Assembly (NCBI GenBank): GCA_037976565.1
Contig: CP137668.1
Coordinates: 36,408,088 to 36,472,087, forward strand
From: Mesocentrotus franciscanus
Lineage: Eukaryota; Echinodermata; Echinoidea; Camarodonta; Strongylocentrotidae
Direction of reading: 5' to 3'
Length of the DNA stretch: 64,000 nucleotides
The notes beneath the pieces were generated by a model. It worked only from the letters and a program-made list of their open reading frames with translations, was not told the DNA's origin and ran no database searches. Of this stretch, positions 44,602 to 57,700 are shown one piece after another. The position numbers and the translations under genes are program-made. Numbering within the stretch: position 1 is the stretch's first letter; each line of letters starts with the position of its first letter.

Positions 44602-47600
44602 AAAAAAATCTGCACCCTATTATTAATGTATCCCTTTCCTCAGTATTTGCAAATGTCTTTTGGAAGCAATCATATGAGTACAAATTGATCAGCATTGTTA
44701 TGAATTAGCTCTATGATTAAAGTTCCCAATGATAGAGCAACTTCCTGATGGTATAAACCATCCCAATGAACTTGTGCAAGGTAATCAGCATTAATTGTGG
44801 ATCATAAATGTTTATACTTTCTTCATTTATTACAAACATGTCGGTGCTGTTATGAGAATAAAAGTTTGGGCTGTCCTTATGACATGATCATGAAGTGAAA
44901 TATTTAAAGATAAGCTGCACACATAGACTCTAATAAGCCCCAGATAGAGTTTCTGTCAAGAGATTGTTTGATTTGAAGGGGTGTTTCTTTATGCAAGGGT
45001 GATTATTTCATAAGATATTGTGCATGGGTTTAAAGGTCTGGCATCTTTTGAAATATAAAAATATATCAAATGCTGTTTTTAAAATTCCAATCATGTGCAA
45101 TTTATTCTCGTAAAATAATTGTTAACAGCCGAAATGAGGAAAAAGGACAACTGAATCTTGCTTAGTATTTGCCGATTTGTCTTGTACTTTACTTTCAAAA
45201 TGGAATCATGTGAACGTCTGTATAGTTAATCAGAGCTAAAAAGAACCTTCGTGCAGATGGTATGCAAGTGATATATGGCTTTAATAATGTCTTTCTGCCT
45301 CTGTGTAAAGTATATGTCAGTACCTGATTTGAACAAATCCAATGTCTATGTATGTTTCGCTCTGTTTTGATTGTTGCTATCCAAAACATGCATGAGCATT
45401 TATTAGAATGAAAGGTAGTATTAAACATATTACCGGTATGATTAAAACTATTTTTCTGATCTATTAGTGTGCTTGAATCCATTTTTCAGCAATTAAGGGC
45501 AACAAATTAGAAAGCTTTTAAGCAAAATTGTTCTAATTTTGTGTGATAACTGATTTAGGGAAACTACATATACTATACTCAGTGTTTTTCTTTCTTTGGT
45601 ATTTTTTCTACTAACACTTTGGATTTTCTTCTTCTTCTCCTCCTCCTCCTCCTCTTCTTCTTCTTCTTTCTCATACTTTTCATTCGTCATATCATTTGCA
45701 CCTTTAGGACAATACAGATATATCATGGAGGTCTAGCTTTGTTATTATAATAGCATTATTTTATAGTTTATTTCATGTATTCTTTATTTTATCATACAAA
45801 AAGAGACACATGCAGTGTTCTTTATGTATCTAAAATTATTAGAAAGAAACAAATGGTTTGTTTTCATGTTTGTTCCAGTATTTGTCTTTTCAGATATTTT
45901 ATTTCAACGCAAACATCTGTAATTACCATAGTGAGTTTGTTATGCTTCATGTAGTACACTTGATTTATTTGTTGCATTTTGTAGAAATCACCAGCTTTTA
46001 TTGTCATTGCTTTCAACTCAAGTTATGAAATTGAATGTAGCATTTGCTAGATTGCAGAATTGATGTACAGTATTAGGAAGAATTTTAACCAAAATTTTAT
46101 TATTGTCATTTATATGGCAAGTTTTACTGTGCTTGTTCATCTGTACATTTCAAATTTACATTATTTATTGATATATACAAAAGAGAGTTCTATTATGAGT
46201 GGCCTTATAATTACAAAACGGCCCAGATATCATAACGAACAGAGAGTTGGGAAATGTAAGGTTAATATCAAAAGTTCATTTTGTGTCTGTCTGTACATGT
46301 GTACTTGTAACCTACTCCCTGCATAAACTAAGTCAATCTTGTTTTAGTTCACCTGTATAATATATGAGAACCAGTAAAATGATTATTTCCTTTACCACTG
46401 ATGGTAGTGGTATTTCTCATAGAAAACTGTATTTAACCCTTTCCATGCTGTGGGTGGCAAATCCGGCCCAAGAATTGAAGTGATGAACAATACATTTTGA
46501 ACTACATGTATTAAAGAAGGTCTATATGCTGTTGGACAGACATGTAAATGTATTTGCTAAGATTTTACATTGGACTAAGCCCATTATGAGCCCAGTATTT
46601 AGATACAAATATTTAGCACTCTTTTTGCCCTTAGTTTTTCCCCATCTACATATACATTTATAACATTCTGTTTTATTTTATATTATTTTTTAATACATTT
46701 TATTGTTTTGTAACTGATGTAAATCCAATGCGGACCGGGATAATAATGATTATGATGTAAAGCATTTAGTTACATAATATTAAGCGCTATACAATTCTGA
46801 CTGTTATTATCATTATGATACATTAATCTGCAATTTTTTTTGTTATGAGTTTAGTTTTTAAAATACACCCATTCCTATGGACATCTGTAATGGTTTGCTG
46901 CTGCCCTTTGAATGTGTCAAAAAGCCCATGATTGGCGTCTACAATTATATTTGTATATACATTTGCTGTATTGTATCCTTTGCCAAATGTAGAGTATCCG
47001 TTGAGAATGTATTTAACTTCCATTCTTATTTCTTATTCAAACCAAAGAGTTCATGACAAAAGTAAGAGAGTATTTTGAATAATGTCATAAAGCATGACAT
47101 TATTTTATTTATACATAGTAATCCCATTTAGCCATATCATTTAAAGTATTTTCATAGTTTCTGATATAGCATGCAGTAGTAAAGAAAACAGCAATGGTTG
47201 ATATCAATTATTTTTTCCTAATATCCTTTTCCTCTACTTATAATTGATAATAAGAATACCTAGTAATGTATTGTGTACTTTTTTCCTATATACATGTTCA
47301 TGATTACCACAACAAATACCTCAGTTTCATTCTAATGTTTATATTTTTCTATTTTATTCATTACTAAATCTTTTTTGTATCCCCATGAGTCTGCGCTTGT
47401 GCTCTTCTATCGTTATTTGAAATTGAAGGAAAATATATCCACCCATTTCATCTAGTAGCTTTGTGGAAATCTAGCTTATGTAGGTGCAGATAATATCAAC
47501 TTTTTGTAAGAATCTGAATTTGAAATATGCAATGGCTTTAATTGAATTTTCACCTACCCCTTCCTCAGCAGTATTAGATATTTGTTGTAATTGTATTGAA

Positions 47601-48218
47601 CATTTTTGAAAGAAATGCACAAATTGTGATGAAATATGGTATCATTTGTGACGCTGTGCCCTTCATGAATATTTCATTGTGTAACTACCGGTATGTGTTT
47701 TCCAAAGTCATGAATTGTGAGAAACAATAGGGCACTATTAGGGTGGTCCAAAAAAAAAGAAAAATTGGAACATGCAAGAAGTATGAATCGATGTAGGTGA
47801 AGCATAAAGTCCCTTAAAGCCCCACTGCACTACTTATAGCTACTTGCACCCTCTATATAGCAAACAATGCCTAAGCAGTGACCGTTGGTCCCCCATGGTC
47901 CCCTTTTTCTTATGTTTAATAATTGAGAGCTGATTTGATGAGATAACCACCTGTCAGTGACCATGCAGGGAGGTCTAATTCCTCCTGGCCAAACTAGTGC
48001 AGATAGGCTTTAAGGCCAGGCTCCAAGGCTTACCAAAGGGTTCTAAAGTTCTTACATAGACTGGTGTAATCTGAGCCATATTTTGAAGTTTGTTAAAAAA
48101 ATACTGTGACTAATAATATTTCATAAATAAATAAATATTTTGGTTGAGAATGAATAACCTCGGTTCATATTCATGAAACCTTACTAAGCTGGTTATCAAC
48201 TATTCACATAGGCTTTAG

Positions 48219-48645
48219 TATACAAATATACACTGTCTTGAGAGGTTCTGGTTAAAACTATGCGCAAGAGGTGACTCCAATAGTAAAATGGTACTTTTTG
48301 AGTCACCGAGGCCCATAGTTTTAACCAGTACCTCGAAAAGAAGGCATGGTATATTTGTTTTATATCCTGCATCAAAATTTATCTTTAAAAAAATATATTT
48401 AAACAAAAAAAATTACAATTTTTGGAAAAATTGTTATCAAAATTTGAAAAATTACAATTCTTCTTAAAAAAAAAAGAATAACAAATATAAGAAAATTATT
48501 AGATTTAAAAAAAATTAAATAAATTTTTCAAATTGAAAAAAAAAAAATGTCAACCCCCAAATAGTACTCTCATGTAGTACTTCTGGTCACGTGACAAGCT
48601 CTCAACCAATCAAAAACCAATAAATTTTTGATGCAGGATATAATA
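48219..48645. repeat. Two adjacent inverted-repeat structures
   Basis: The first is 'gaggttctggttaaaactatg' type sequence at about 48241 mirrored by 'catagttttaaccagtacctc' at about 48313-48335, with 'tacaaatata' / 'tatatttgt' beyond. The second is 'tatatcctgcatcaaaattt' at 48361 mirrored by 'aaatttttgatgcaggatata' at about 48622. An A/T homopolymer-rich core lies at 48375-48550. It may be one nested element. Confidence 0.7.
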
Positions 48646-48664
48646 CTTAATATGTGTGTGTATT

Positions 48665-48830
48665 GGGTTTTTACAGACGTGTATCAATCAGATATGATTA
48701 TTTACGTCTGGGGACCGACCTTTAACGTCACCATCCGAAAGACGCGATTCAGTTTCGAACCTGCGTCCTCGGCTGAATCAGTTTGTAACTTCCACTGTTA
48801 GCTGGATTACAGGCGCACGCCACAACGCCT
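48665..48830 (-). mobile_element. SINE with a 7SL/Alu-like head
   Basis: On the minus strand it begins 'ggcgttgtggcgtgcgcctg' and continues 'taatccagcta', very like the 7SL/Alu start ('ggtggc...gcctgtaatccca gct'). About 62 nt later comes 'aggttcgaaact', a B-box-like site at nearly the Alu spacing. The body then reads 'ggtgacgttaaaggtcggtc' and ends near 'acacgtctgtaaaaacccaa'. The 'ttaaag...cggtcccc' segment recurs in the tRNA-type SINE at 63424. Similarity was judged by eye only. Confidence 0.55.
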
Positions 48831-50675
48831 AGTTATGAGCCCTATTACTTCCTTAAAAACCTATACAATCAAAATTAACCCTGTCACGGTTACATGTACA
48901 TAAACCCCTAATGGACCACCCTGTCACTGGCACTATTTAAGATTACTGAAAGAAAGAGTGGACTTCCGCTCTATTTCAAGTTTTCAATATAAAGCAGCAC
49001 TTTCCTTTGTAATGATGTGCAGGGACCTCCTATGCCAAAGTTGTCATTTGATTTAATATGTTTGTATTTTACGCTCCAATCAGGCAACTCATGCTCTTTC
49101 TTGCTATTTCACATTAAGTGTTAGATTCTGAGGTTAAATGCAAAATGTTTTAGGTTTCATTGCAGCTGTGTGTGTATCTGTTTGTACTTAACATAAGCTT
49201 TGTATAGGACTCGCCATATTTTTGTTAAATGTTTAGTGATTTCAGTGCCATGTCGGAAGCGTGATTTAAGACAAATTTAATCGTATTTCCTTCCATCCAC
49301 GTAGAAGTAGAATTCATGAGGATGTATTGTCCACTTCCGCATCAACGTCCCCACCAAACATGTTTTGGATAGAGTTGCAGGCTTTACAGTTTTAGAAACA
49401 ATATTTGATCATGCTGGGAAACATGAAGTATCATTCATGTCATTTAATACCACAACACATTTAATTTCAATAATTATGAACCAAAAAAGCAAAAACATTC
49501 CTCTTAAACTTTCTATCTTTCATTATATGTTCAAACAATAGTCTTTTGTTCATATCAACAAAATCTAAAAAAATGCATCATAGCAATTTGATGTCAGAAG
49601 TGTAGACCAACTGCCCATTTTATTTTCAAGCCAATGACTTTCTAATGATATGTTTCAGAGTGAACACATTCTTTCTCTATTTCTCTATAATTAAAGAGTT
49701 TCATTCCAAAAGGAGCTAAATCCACTTTTGTAACTTCGGAGAAAAAAGCATTTGTTTACCAGATTTTGTACATGCGTCTATGGAAAAGTGATATTAGAAG
49801 GTGCATTTTTTCATAATTGCTCCCAAAATTTAGGTAAATACTTTCGTAGAAAGACAGGTACTTAAGTGAACAATGTTCTGATATCAATAACTCAATTTTC
49901 ATCAAAAGTGGATTTAGCTCCTTTTGGAATTAAACTCTTCATAATTTTATTATACAACATATTTTCACGAAGATGTGATTCTGTTGTTGTGATGTGTAAT
50001 TTTGTGTTATGTCATAAATTCATGAATAAAACTTCTATTAATACAGCATACCCAATCAACTGCAATCACCATGAGAAAGTTCTAGTCTCTAAATTTATTA
50101 GCAAATATTGCTATTATCATAACTTCATTTGTAATCCATTATCCCTCCAAACTGTCCAATATACCATGGCAGCTAGACGCTTGTCTCATAATTGCGGATG
50201 TGTACTTCCAAGACTTTTGAAAATTATATTAGAGACAAGGGTCTTTGAAAATGAGATTTGAGACGGGATTTTGTTCATGGTCTGGTTTGTTAAAGGCAGT
50301 ACACCAATTGACTTTGATGTTTGGAGGTTTTCTGTGTACAATCAGACATTGTATGTTTGTACTTGTACCAATGATATACATGTATTTGATGTGTGAGAAT
50401 GCCTATATTGACAAAAAAGTGAATGAATTGGACTCCTATGTACAATTTCAAATTAAATGTACCATTTCTATTAAAAATGCAATTTTAAGATTGGCTTGTA
50501 ATCCTGTTTCCTTTTTGAGATGTATGTTTGATGCCTAATTGCAAATATAAAAAAATACATGTGTTTTTTCAATTTTAAGCAGTAGTTATTTGGAGCACAT
50601 TTATTTCAATACTGGTAATAAGCACATGATTTGTTGAAATCTTAATTTTCAATATATCCACCCCATTTTCTTCTT

Positions 50676-50860
50676 CCTCCCTCTCTCTCTCTCTCTCTCC
50701 CTCTATTCTCTCCACCACCCTCCCTTCTTTTTTCTGTCTCTGCTCCAATCCACTTCTCTCTCCCTCCCCCTCTCTCTCTCTCTCTCTCCTCCTCCTCCTC
50801 CTCCCTCCCCTCTTTCTGTCTCTGCTCCACTCTACTTCTCTCTCTCTCTACCCTCTACCT
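50676..50860. repeat. CT-rich microsatellite with a duplicated unit
   Basis: Imperfect (CT)n with CTC runs. 'ctgtctctgctccaatccac' and 'ctgtctctgctccactctac' show the block contains a short internal duplication. ORFs are artefacts. Confidence 0.9.
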
Positions 50861-50929
50861 AGTCCAGATTCTGTCCGTTTTTATATATTTTTAATTCTTC
50901 AATCATCTCCTCCCTTACATGCATCCCAG

Positions 50930-51052
50930 AGCGTGGTGTCTCCAGTCATCGCGCGATCCTCCAAACAACTGTCGAAAAGAGAAAAGAGGGTAGAGAACGA
51001 GAGGCAAGGACTGTCCGGTTCAGCATTGAGGGTGTATTATTTTCTCAGCTGA
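50930..51052 (+). CDS. Orphan exon-like block, possible alternative catulin last exon
   Basis: After a pyrimidine-rich stretch ending 'catgcatcccag' it reads 'SVVSPVIARSSKQLSKREKR', 'VENERQGLSGSALRVYYFLS' and TGA. It is GC-richer than its surroundings, Ser/Lys/Arg-rich, and opens in phase 0, the phase in which catulin exon O ends. It could therefore replace exon P in another isoform. It could also belong to an unseen gene or be chance. I do not recognise the peptide. Confidence 0.35.
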   Translation, partial: SVVSPVIARSSKQLSKREKRVENERQGLSGSALRVYYFLS

Positions 51053-51104
51053 TTGCGCGCAACAGTCCAGGCTGTGGCCTACCCTCTTCCTCTGTTTCAC
51101 TCAC

Positions 51105-51235
51105 ACCCCCCCTCTCTCTCTCTCCCTCTCTCCCCCTCTCTCCCATCCACCTACCTACCTTCCTCCCCTGTCTCTGTTTCACTCGATCTCTCTCTCTCTC
51201 TCTCTCTCTCTTTTCCTCTCTCTCGCTCTCTCTGT
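51105..51235. repeat. CT-rich microsatellite
   Basis: (CT)n with CCC and TACC interruptions, just downstream of the exon-like block. Confidence 0.92.
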
Positions 51236-53607
51236 ATGCTTCAATCTTTTCCCCTGCTGTTCATCTAGCTCACCATTTCACTCTTCAATACACTAAAGCA
51301 TACATTAACTCAACAGTGAAATACAAGTATAAAACATGCCGTCAAATGAAGTGTGTTAGAGCAGTTGCAATCACAATTTATTGCATTTTATGGACACTTA
51401 CTTATTACTAGGTAAATGAAAATCTGTTTTCTTGCAGCAAGGATCTAAATAGCATTCTCCTTCCTTTTATTACTTTACAATGGTGCAAAACGATGACTTC
51501 TGTCTTTGATAAGATTTACATGATACAGTGTATGTACAGTACTCCTTATTGTCATTATATAATATCTAATTACCAATTGTGAAAAAAAGAATCGTAATAC
51601 CTGCTACAAACATGTTCATGTACGTTATCATCACAGGGATTTCTTTTTCTTTCTAAAATGATTTAGAAGTTATGCACCTATTCTGAAACCAGTTTCAAAA
51701 GTTTACAGCTAATACAAATGTGACAAAGTGTGTCTGAAGAACTATTACAATACTCTTCCAAGTTCTACCCTGACATTGATGGTGTATCGCTGAATAACAG
51801 ATATCTGGAAACCAACAGGAGTCTAGTAACCTTGAAAGGGTAAAACAATTCATGGATCTTAGCCCTAAGTGATACAGTAAAATAGACATTTATATTGTAG
51901 ACTTTAGAAGGATTAACTTTTTTTTATCATATCACTTAAATTTGCTCTAAAATTCTGGATATTTTGTAAGTATACAAAATACATGTCATAGATCAGAGGG
52001 GAAAATCCTTAATATCGACACGGTATCAATAGTTTGCTGTATTTTTAAGTTTTATCTTCTTGCTCAAAAAGTCTTTAGATGTTTTATAAGAATAAAAAAT
52101 GTCAAAGATCATCAAAGCAGATCGTCGGGCCAGATTTTAATATTACATGTATATGTGAGCCTTGTTGTGATGATGAGCCCTCTCATTTGAAGGTAGAAAA
52201 ACGAATCATCAGTGAATACAATGTGCACTACATTTGATACAGTTTGCTGCCATCTGTTGTCAAAATCCAACCAGTTTGCTACAGTATGTGATGAAAAGTA
52301 CTCTGGTCACTGAAACAAGTTAAACGTATAAAAATCCAACAAAATTTTTTTTGATTTTAAACCATTGAGAAACAATGAATATTTATGGCAACTAACTGCA
52401 TTTACAAGCAATAGTCATTTTGCAAATAATTCACAAATTTCACACATACCGGTAGAACAGATTTGCAAAGAAAGTTTGACAGAATACATGTACATTCAAA
52501 TCTAAAAAAATATACACTGACATCTGGGTAAACAGGTAGCTTTAAGCAGAATCAAATTCATTAAACACACAAATATCAGAAAACAGAGAAATCACTAAAA
52601 CAGCAATCAGATCATTCAGAAAACAAAAAGTAAAAATTTCTTTACATGAAATAGAGCAAATTTGGTATGATACAAACATATACAAATATAATAACCATTA
52701 CAGGAAATTCAATCATTCAAGTAAAATTCAAGATTATAATGGACAATTTGGAACCTCAAAATTGCTTTGGCCAATTAATGACATTCAGGGGAAAATAAAA
52801 ATATATTTACTATTAAATGCATACTAAGAAAATATTTTTTGGTAAAACAGTGAAAAAGAAAAAAAATCTCCAAGATCATAAAGTACATCTACATTATTTT
52901 CTTCACTCTACACATACATTTATTTCACCTATTCAAACTTGAGAATTACATCTTTATAGGTTTTTTTTAAATGAGAGGGAATGATATTTTGACATGAAAT
53001 ATACATATTACATTGTACAAGTTTTATATTCTAAATTGGAATTGTCTGTATATTTCATGAAATAAGATTTATGAAAGGCTCAATACGCATATGGAATGTC
53101 TAAAATCAGACGGATAAAATATAACAATTTCAGAAAAAAATAAAATTTGTATAAAACTTATCCCTTCTCTCTCTTATTCTGTTAGTAGCCTTTTACACTG
53201 TTACCTATTACATCATGGATCTTTATTTGAAGCTGGGAAACTTACATATCTACATTCTAACATTTTAAGAAACTATAGTTTCCATATACATGTAACACAG
53301 TTAACAAAATATATGAATAATGTCTATAATACCTCGATCCTTCTCAAATGAAATTACCTTTAGACTTTCAAGTTAAGGTTGCACAGATCCTATCTTTACC
53401 TTTAAGAATCAAATCGTTTGCATAGAATACAATTTCTAAAAGAAAAGTTTGTTTAAAGACCAACCATATCACACCAAAGAAAATATTATGTACAAAACAT
53501 AACCATATTAATGAATGAAAAGTATTAAAAACCAAGTACCGGTAGAGTTAACAATGAAGTTGTGTTACACAGAGCTTTACCTACACATGTAAATATCTTG
53601 CTTATTG

Positions 53608-53692
53608 TTTGTGTAGAGGCAGAAAGACATTAACTCTTTAATATGATGAAGTACATGTATAAGAGTTAATGCCCTCTGAGTGTAAACAGACA
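53608..53692. repeat. Degenerate hairpin element, GCCAGAAGGG family, copy h
   Basis: 'gaggcagaaagacattaact' on the left, 'agagttaatgccctctgag' on the right, around 'gaagtacatgtat', and a 'aaacagac' end. Confidence 0.7.
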
Positions 53693-54654
53693 AATCAGAA
53701 TTATAACATGCTGGTTTCAGGACCAGTTGGCTTCAGGAAAGATGATTTTGAACTCTCATTCTTTATTTCTTTCCTAATAAATGTAAAGGACTTTCCAAAC
53801 CATGTCTTTATTCCTCCCCACTTGATGTGAAACCATAACGAGTGTAACATTCTGTCAAAATAGTCTGGACATTTTCTAGAAGAAATTAATGGGATGCTTC
53901 CTTTAACAGGTGCTTTCAATATTTGAGACACTGCACCTCTTTAATTAAGGCATCTATGCATTCACAATGGGTGTTACTTCTCTAACCTACAAGTCATGCA
54001 TGAAGACATGTATACAATAGCTGAACTTTGGAACAGTCTTGCTTCGAAAGTCAAAACAAATATAAGTTGAAAGAAGGTACCCTTTGATTGTGGATACAAT
54101 GAAAAGACAAGGATTAATTACATGTGCAAGTAGTTCCAAGTGGCATTTTCTAAAGGAACACATAGAAATGTAGGTTTACTGTGTATCAATATTCATCATG
54201 GGTTCATTTTGGTTTTAAAAAGTATAAATTTGCAATGCAATATTTCTTAAAAGAAATATATTTTTCATTTTACATGCAATTCACCCAGCATATGACCACT
54301 GATACTTATGACCATGCTTATGAAATGGAATGTTTTTGACATTGTAAATTAAATTTCGCAACAGTATCTCACATTTATATACGGTAGTCTTGATTTCATT
54401 TAATTTCCACATGATGAGTTTACCTACTCAAAATATTCCTACAAATATACAGTGGTGATACACTAACGCTTGGCTTTTCTTTTGCTAGAATGCACAACTA
54501 CTGTACATTATGAAAAAAGTGCTCATTTTATTCGACTGATTTGAAGTCTTGATAGCTGTTTTACTCTTTAACTGAAAATAGAACATAGATCTGATATTTG
54601 AAATGATACAAAGCCAAGAGGCAAATGTACAGGTACATGTATACTTGCAAAGAA

Positions 54655-54745
54655 GATTGTTAACCCGCCGACTACCGAGTTATCTAATTCCCATAGGCTT
54701 AACACGGGGATCATCCGGTTCCGGGAAGCAATGGGTTTATATTGC
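54655..54745 (-). repeat. Dispersed repeat, TTAACCCATTGGCT family, inverted copy
   Basis: The minus strand reads 'aacccattgcttcccggaac', 'ccgtgttaagcctatgggaa' and 'agtcggcgggttaacaatct', parallel to the copy at 44410. Confidence 0.65.
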
Positions 54746-57700
54746 AGAGGTAACACATGAACAGTACACATGTGACTCCAAACTGTACAATTAGAAGTGT
54801 AGATGCACGTTTTGCTACAGACTGGGAATTCGTAAACACTCCCATATGAAGAAAATATCATCTACATGCTCATTATTTATGAGATTAAAATTGAAATGTG
54901 AACAGGCCCAAAGTCAAAGATGACCAATAACCTACTCGAATTCATATACAATATTAATTTTTTAACTGAATTATTAAGATTCTGTGAGAAGCAAAAGGCA
55001 CTGTACATTATGAGGCATATATTTGACCTTTCTGTCTTCCATTATTTTATTTCCTCCATAAACTTCTACCCTTTTTAGAAGTCTGAATCAAAAGCAATAT
55101 TTACTTTGATATGGTTTTCCACAACCTTGATATTTCCACAATAGACATATTACATGCATATACTGGCATGCACAAAGGTGTTGCGTACATGCGTAGGTCT
55201 TACTTGACTTGCCTTTATGGCTTTATCTCAAACAGCAATATGAGAGCAGACATTCCTAAGGAGGGTGACTTTAATGCCTTCTTCTTCCAGCTTTGTACAT
55301 TATCTGAATGTACATACAACAAATTTTTGACACAACTTTCAGGTTGAACATAATGCACAAAAAAGAAATATTTGTATGCCATCTATTACCATATTTGCCT
55401 CAAAGGGTTGGTGTGTATGTATTTCAAGCACTTTTGGGCAGCATTTCCAATTTTAAGGCAAAAATCTACACCTTTAAGAACATTGTAAACCTCACGGTGC
55501 AATGATGTATTGATCTTAACGCTACTGAAAGACCACTTATATTTGAAGCTTTTTGTCAACTCACACTTGCGATAGTGAGTCGTTGAATCAGAAAAATTGT
55601 ATGGTCATCAAGACGGCACCGTGATCGATTAGGCACTTAATTTTCTTTCCATCTTTACACTTCATGTGTGCTTGTAAAGTTGAAGCCAATAATTCGAAAG
55701 ACAAGAATGAAAACCTACATGTAAACAGCATTACTATAAATGCTGGTGCATTTTTTACAAGTATTGAATTTTGTCCTTTTCCTTAAATTGTTTCTGTTTT
55801 TTCCTAATAATTAATACATAAAATATGTACTTGTACGGTGTGAATTTACATTTACCACAAACCATTAACAAATTTACTCGCTTGAAATCTTTTTAAATTA
55901 GAGAAAATATGACCTCAAAAAGTTACCAGTAACAAAGCAGCAAAACAAAGATGAAGATAAAAACAAACAGACACACCCCAATTAATTATCTATGACGCAT
56001 ACATTGTAAATAAACCAAAGGTAAACAACATACATATTGTATTTAAAATTTAAGCATATTTTCTGGACTGAGGTTTGACAAACCATGCAAAAACATATTG
56101 TCAAAATAAAATGAGAGAATTGTTGAACCTCGATTCTTGTATCTTTTCAAAAGAAATGATCAATTTGGGATATGCTAATTGCTGAACAAAATGACAGGTC
56201 AATATAATGCAATTGCAGAACAGTAAATACATTAATTTGGATGCATATAAATGAAAATTAAATGTAACATGCATTGTATTTTTGGCACTAAAAAGCCTAA
56301 TTTGAGTAAGGGGCATCAGGTATCATCAATATTGCCTTAATTGAATGTTTACAAAAATGTTCGAGGCCCTTTGACAATTGATTGATCAATCATGAGCAAC
56401 ATCATGTCCGACTTTCCATACAACATTCAATATATACCAAATTGTAACGGACATTTGTTAAAAGGACATAAATTACTCAATTCATGCAGCACGTACAATC
56501 GTACATAGATATCTGTCTTCTTCAAACGTTATTTGAAAATACTTAAAATGTTTGGCAAATGATTTATTAGTCCTTTAATTGCAAGGCGAAATGTATCATA
56601 CTGATTGTCTATTATGCATGGCACGTAGTGAGTGAGATAATTTTTGAAGAGGGAACATACAGGTTGACAAATGCACTATTAACTCCAGGGCATCATCCAG
56701 TAAACTTAAACCATGAATGCTTTCTACTTTCAAATGATTAAATGCAGCGTTTCGTGAATGACATGCAAAGCATTTTGCCTCCATTCACTTTCAAGGGAAT
56801 GATTAAAAAACACCTGTTTATATTTTCATGCCTAATTCCTATTCCATACATACCGGTACATGTGGAATATATTCAATGTGTTAATAGTGATGTAACATAC
56901 TCGATGTTGAGCAGGTATAACACATGTACATTAAATGCGCGGTCTTATGAAAGCTAATTGGGCCACTTTCATCAGCATTATCATTGGCGAACCTGGCAAC
57001 AATACACTGGGGCCTAATTATATTTAATCTCTTTCAGAGTTGCGAGCAGCTATACAAAAATTCACACCACAAATAGACAATATATAGATCAATGGCATCA
57101 TTTACATGAAGCAACTGAGCATGATTTACAAATGTGTAAAGTGCATGGTATACATGGATGCGACTTAATAAAAGTGTGTCTGGTATTAAAGGCTACATGT
57201 ACGTATATGTGCATGAGCAAACTCCAACTAATAGAGATTTATATCATTAATAAAAGGCGCTGCATGATCAATTCAACGTTTATAGATCGATGTGTAAATA
57301 AATTGCATTTTTAAATCAATATTCATACATGTATTAAATTATGATATGTACATTTACAGCTATAACGTAAATATTAATGTGTGAGCATATCAACCAATAC
57401 AACTATCATATCTATCCCCCACTCCGTCTACTGAATAATTCAATTTACGACCTGAGCTCTAGAGATAAATAGATCGAGATAGCCAGCATAATTCCTGATT
57501 AATATTCAGCGCTATTTTCTTTAGAGGCAGCTGCATCCCATGTTACCTTTAGACTAATAATAACAAGCTCCATTCCTTGTCTCCCTGTCCTGACCCAAAG
57601 TGCTATTTTTCTCTCCCTCATCTTTTCCCGTCCTTCCATGTCCCCCTTTCTCATTCTCTCTCTCTCTCTCTATCTCTTACCCGCTCTGTGATGATCTGCT

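Larger units (their letters stand above)
43955..44880 (+). other. Probable catulin 3' UTR
   Basis: It follows the stop and includes a 142-bp MITE (44109-44250) and two repeat fragments (44410, 44519). An AATAAA at 44858-44863 is a plausible poly(A) signal, though AT-rich DNA offers others further on. The end is a guess. Confidence 0.5.

Noticed and set aside
49866..50261. 131-codon + strand ORF
   Set aside because: AT-rich codon content, no motif, no similarity I recognise; a chance ORF in intergenic DNA.
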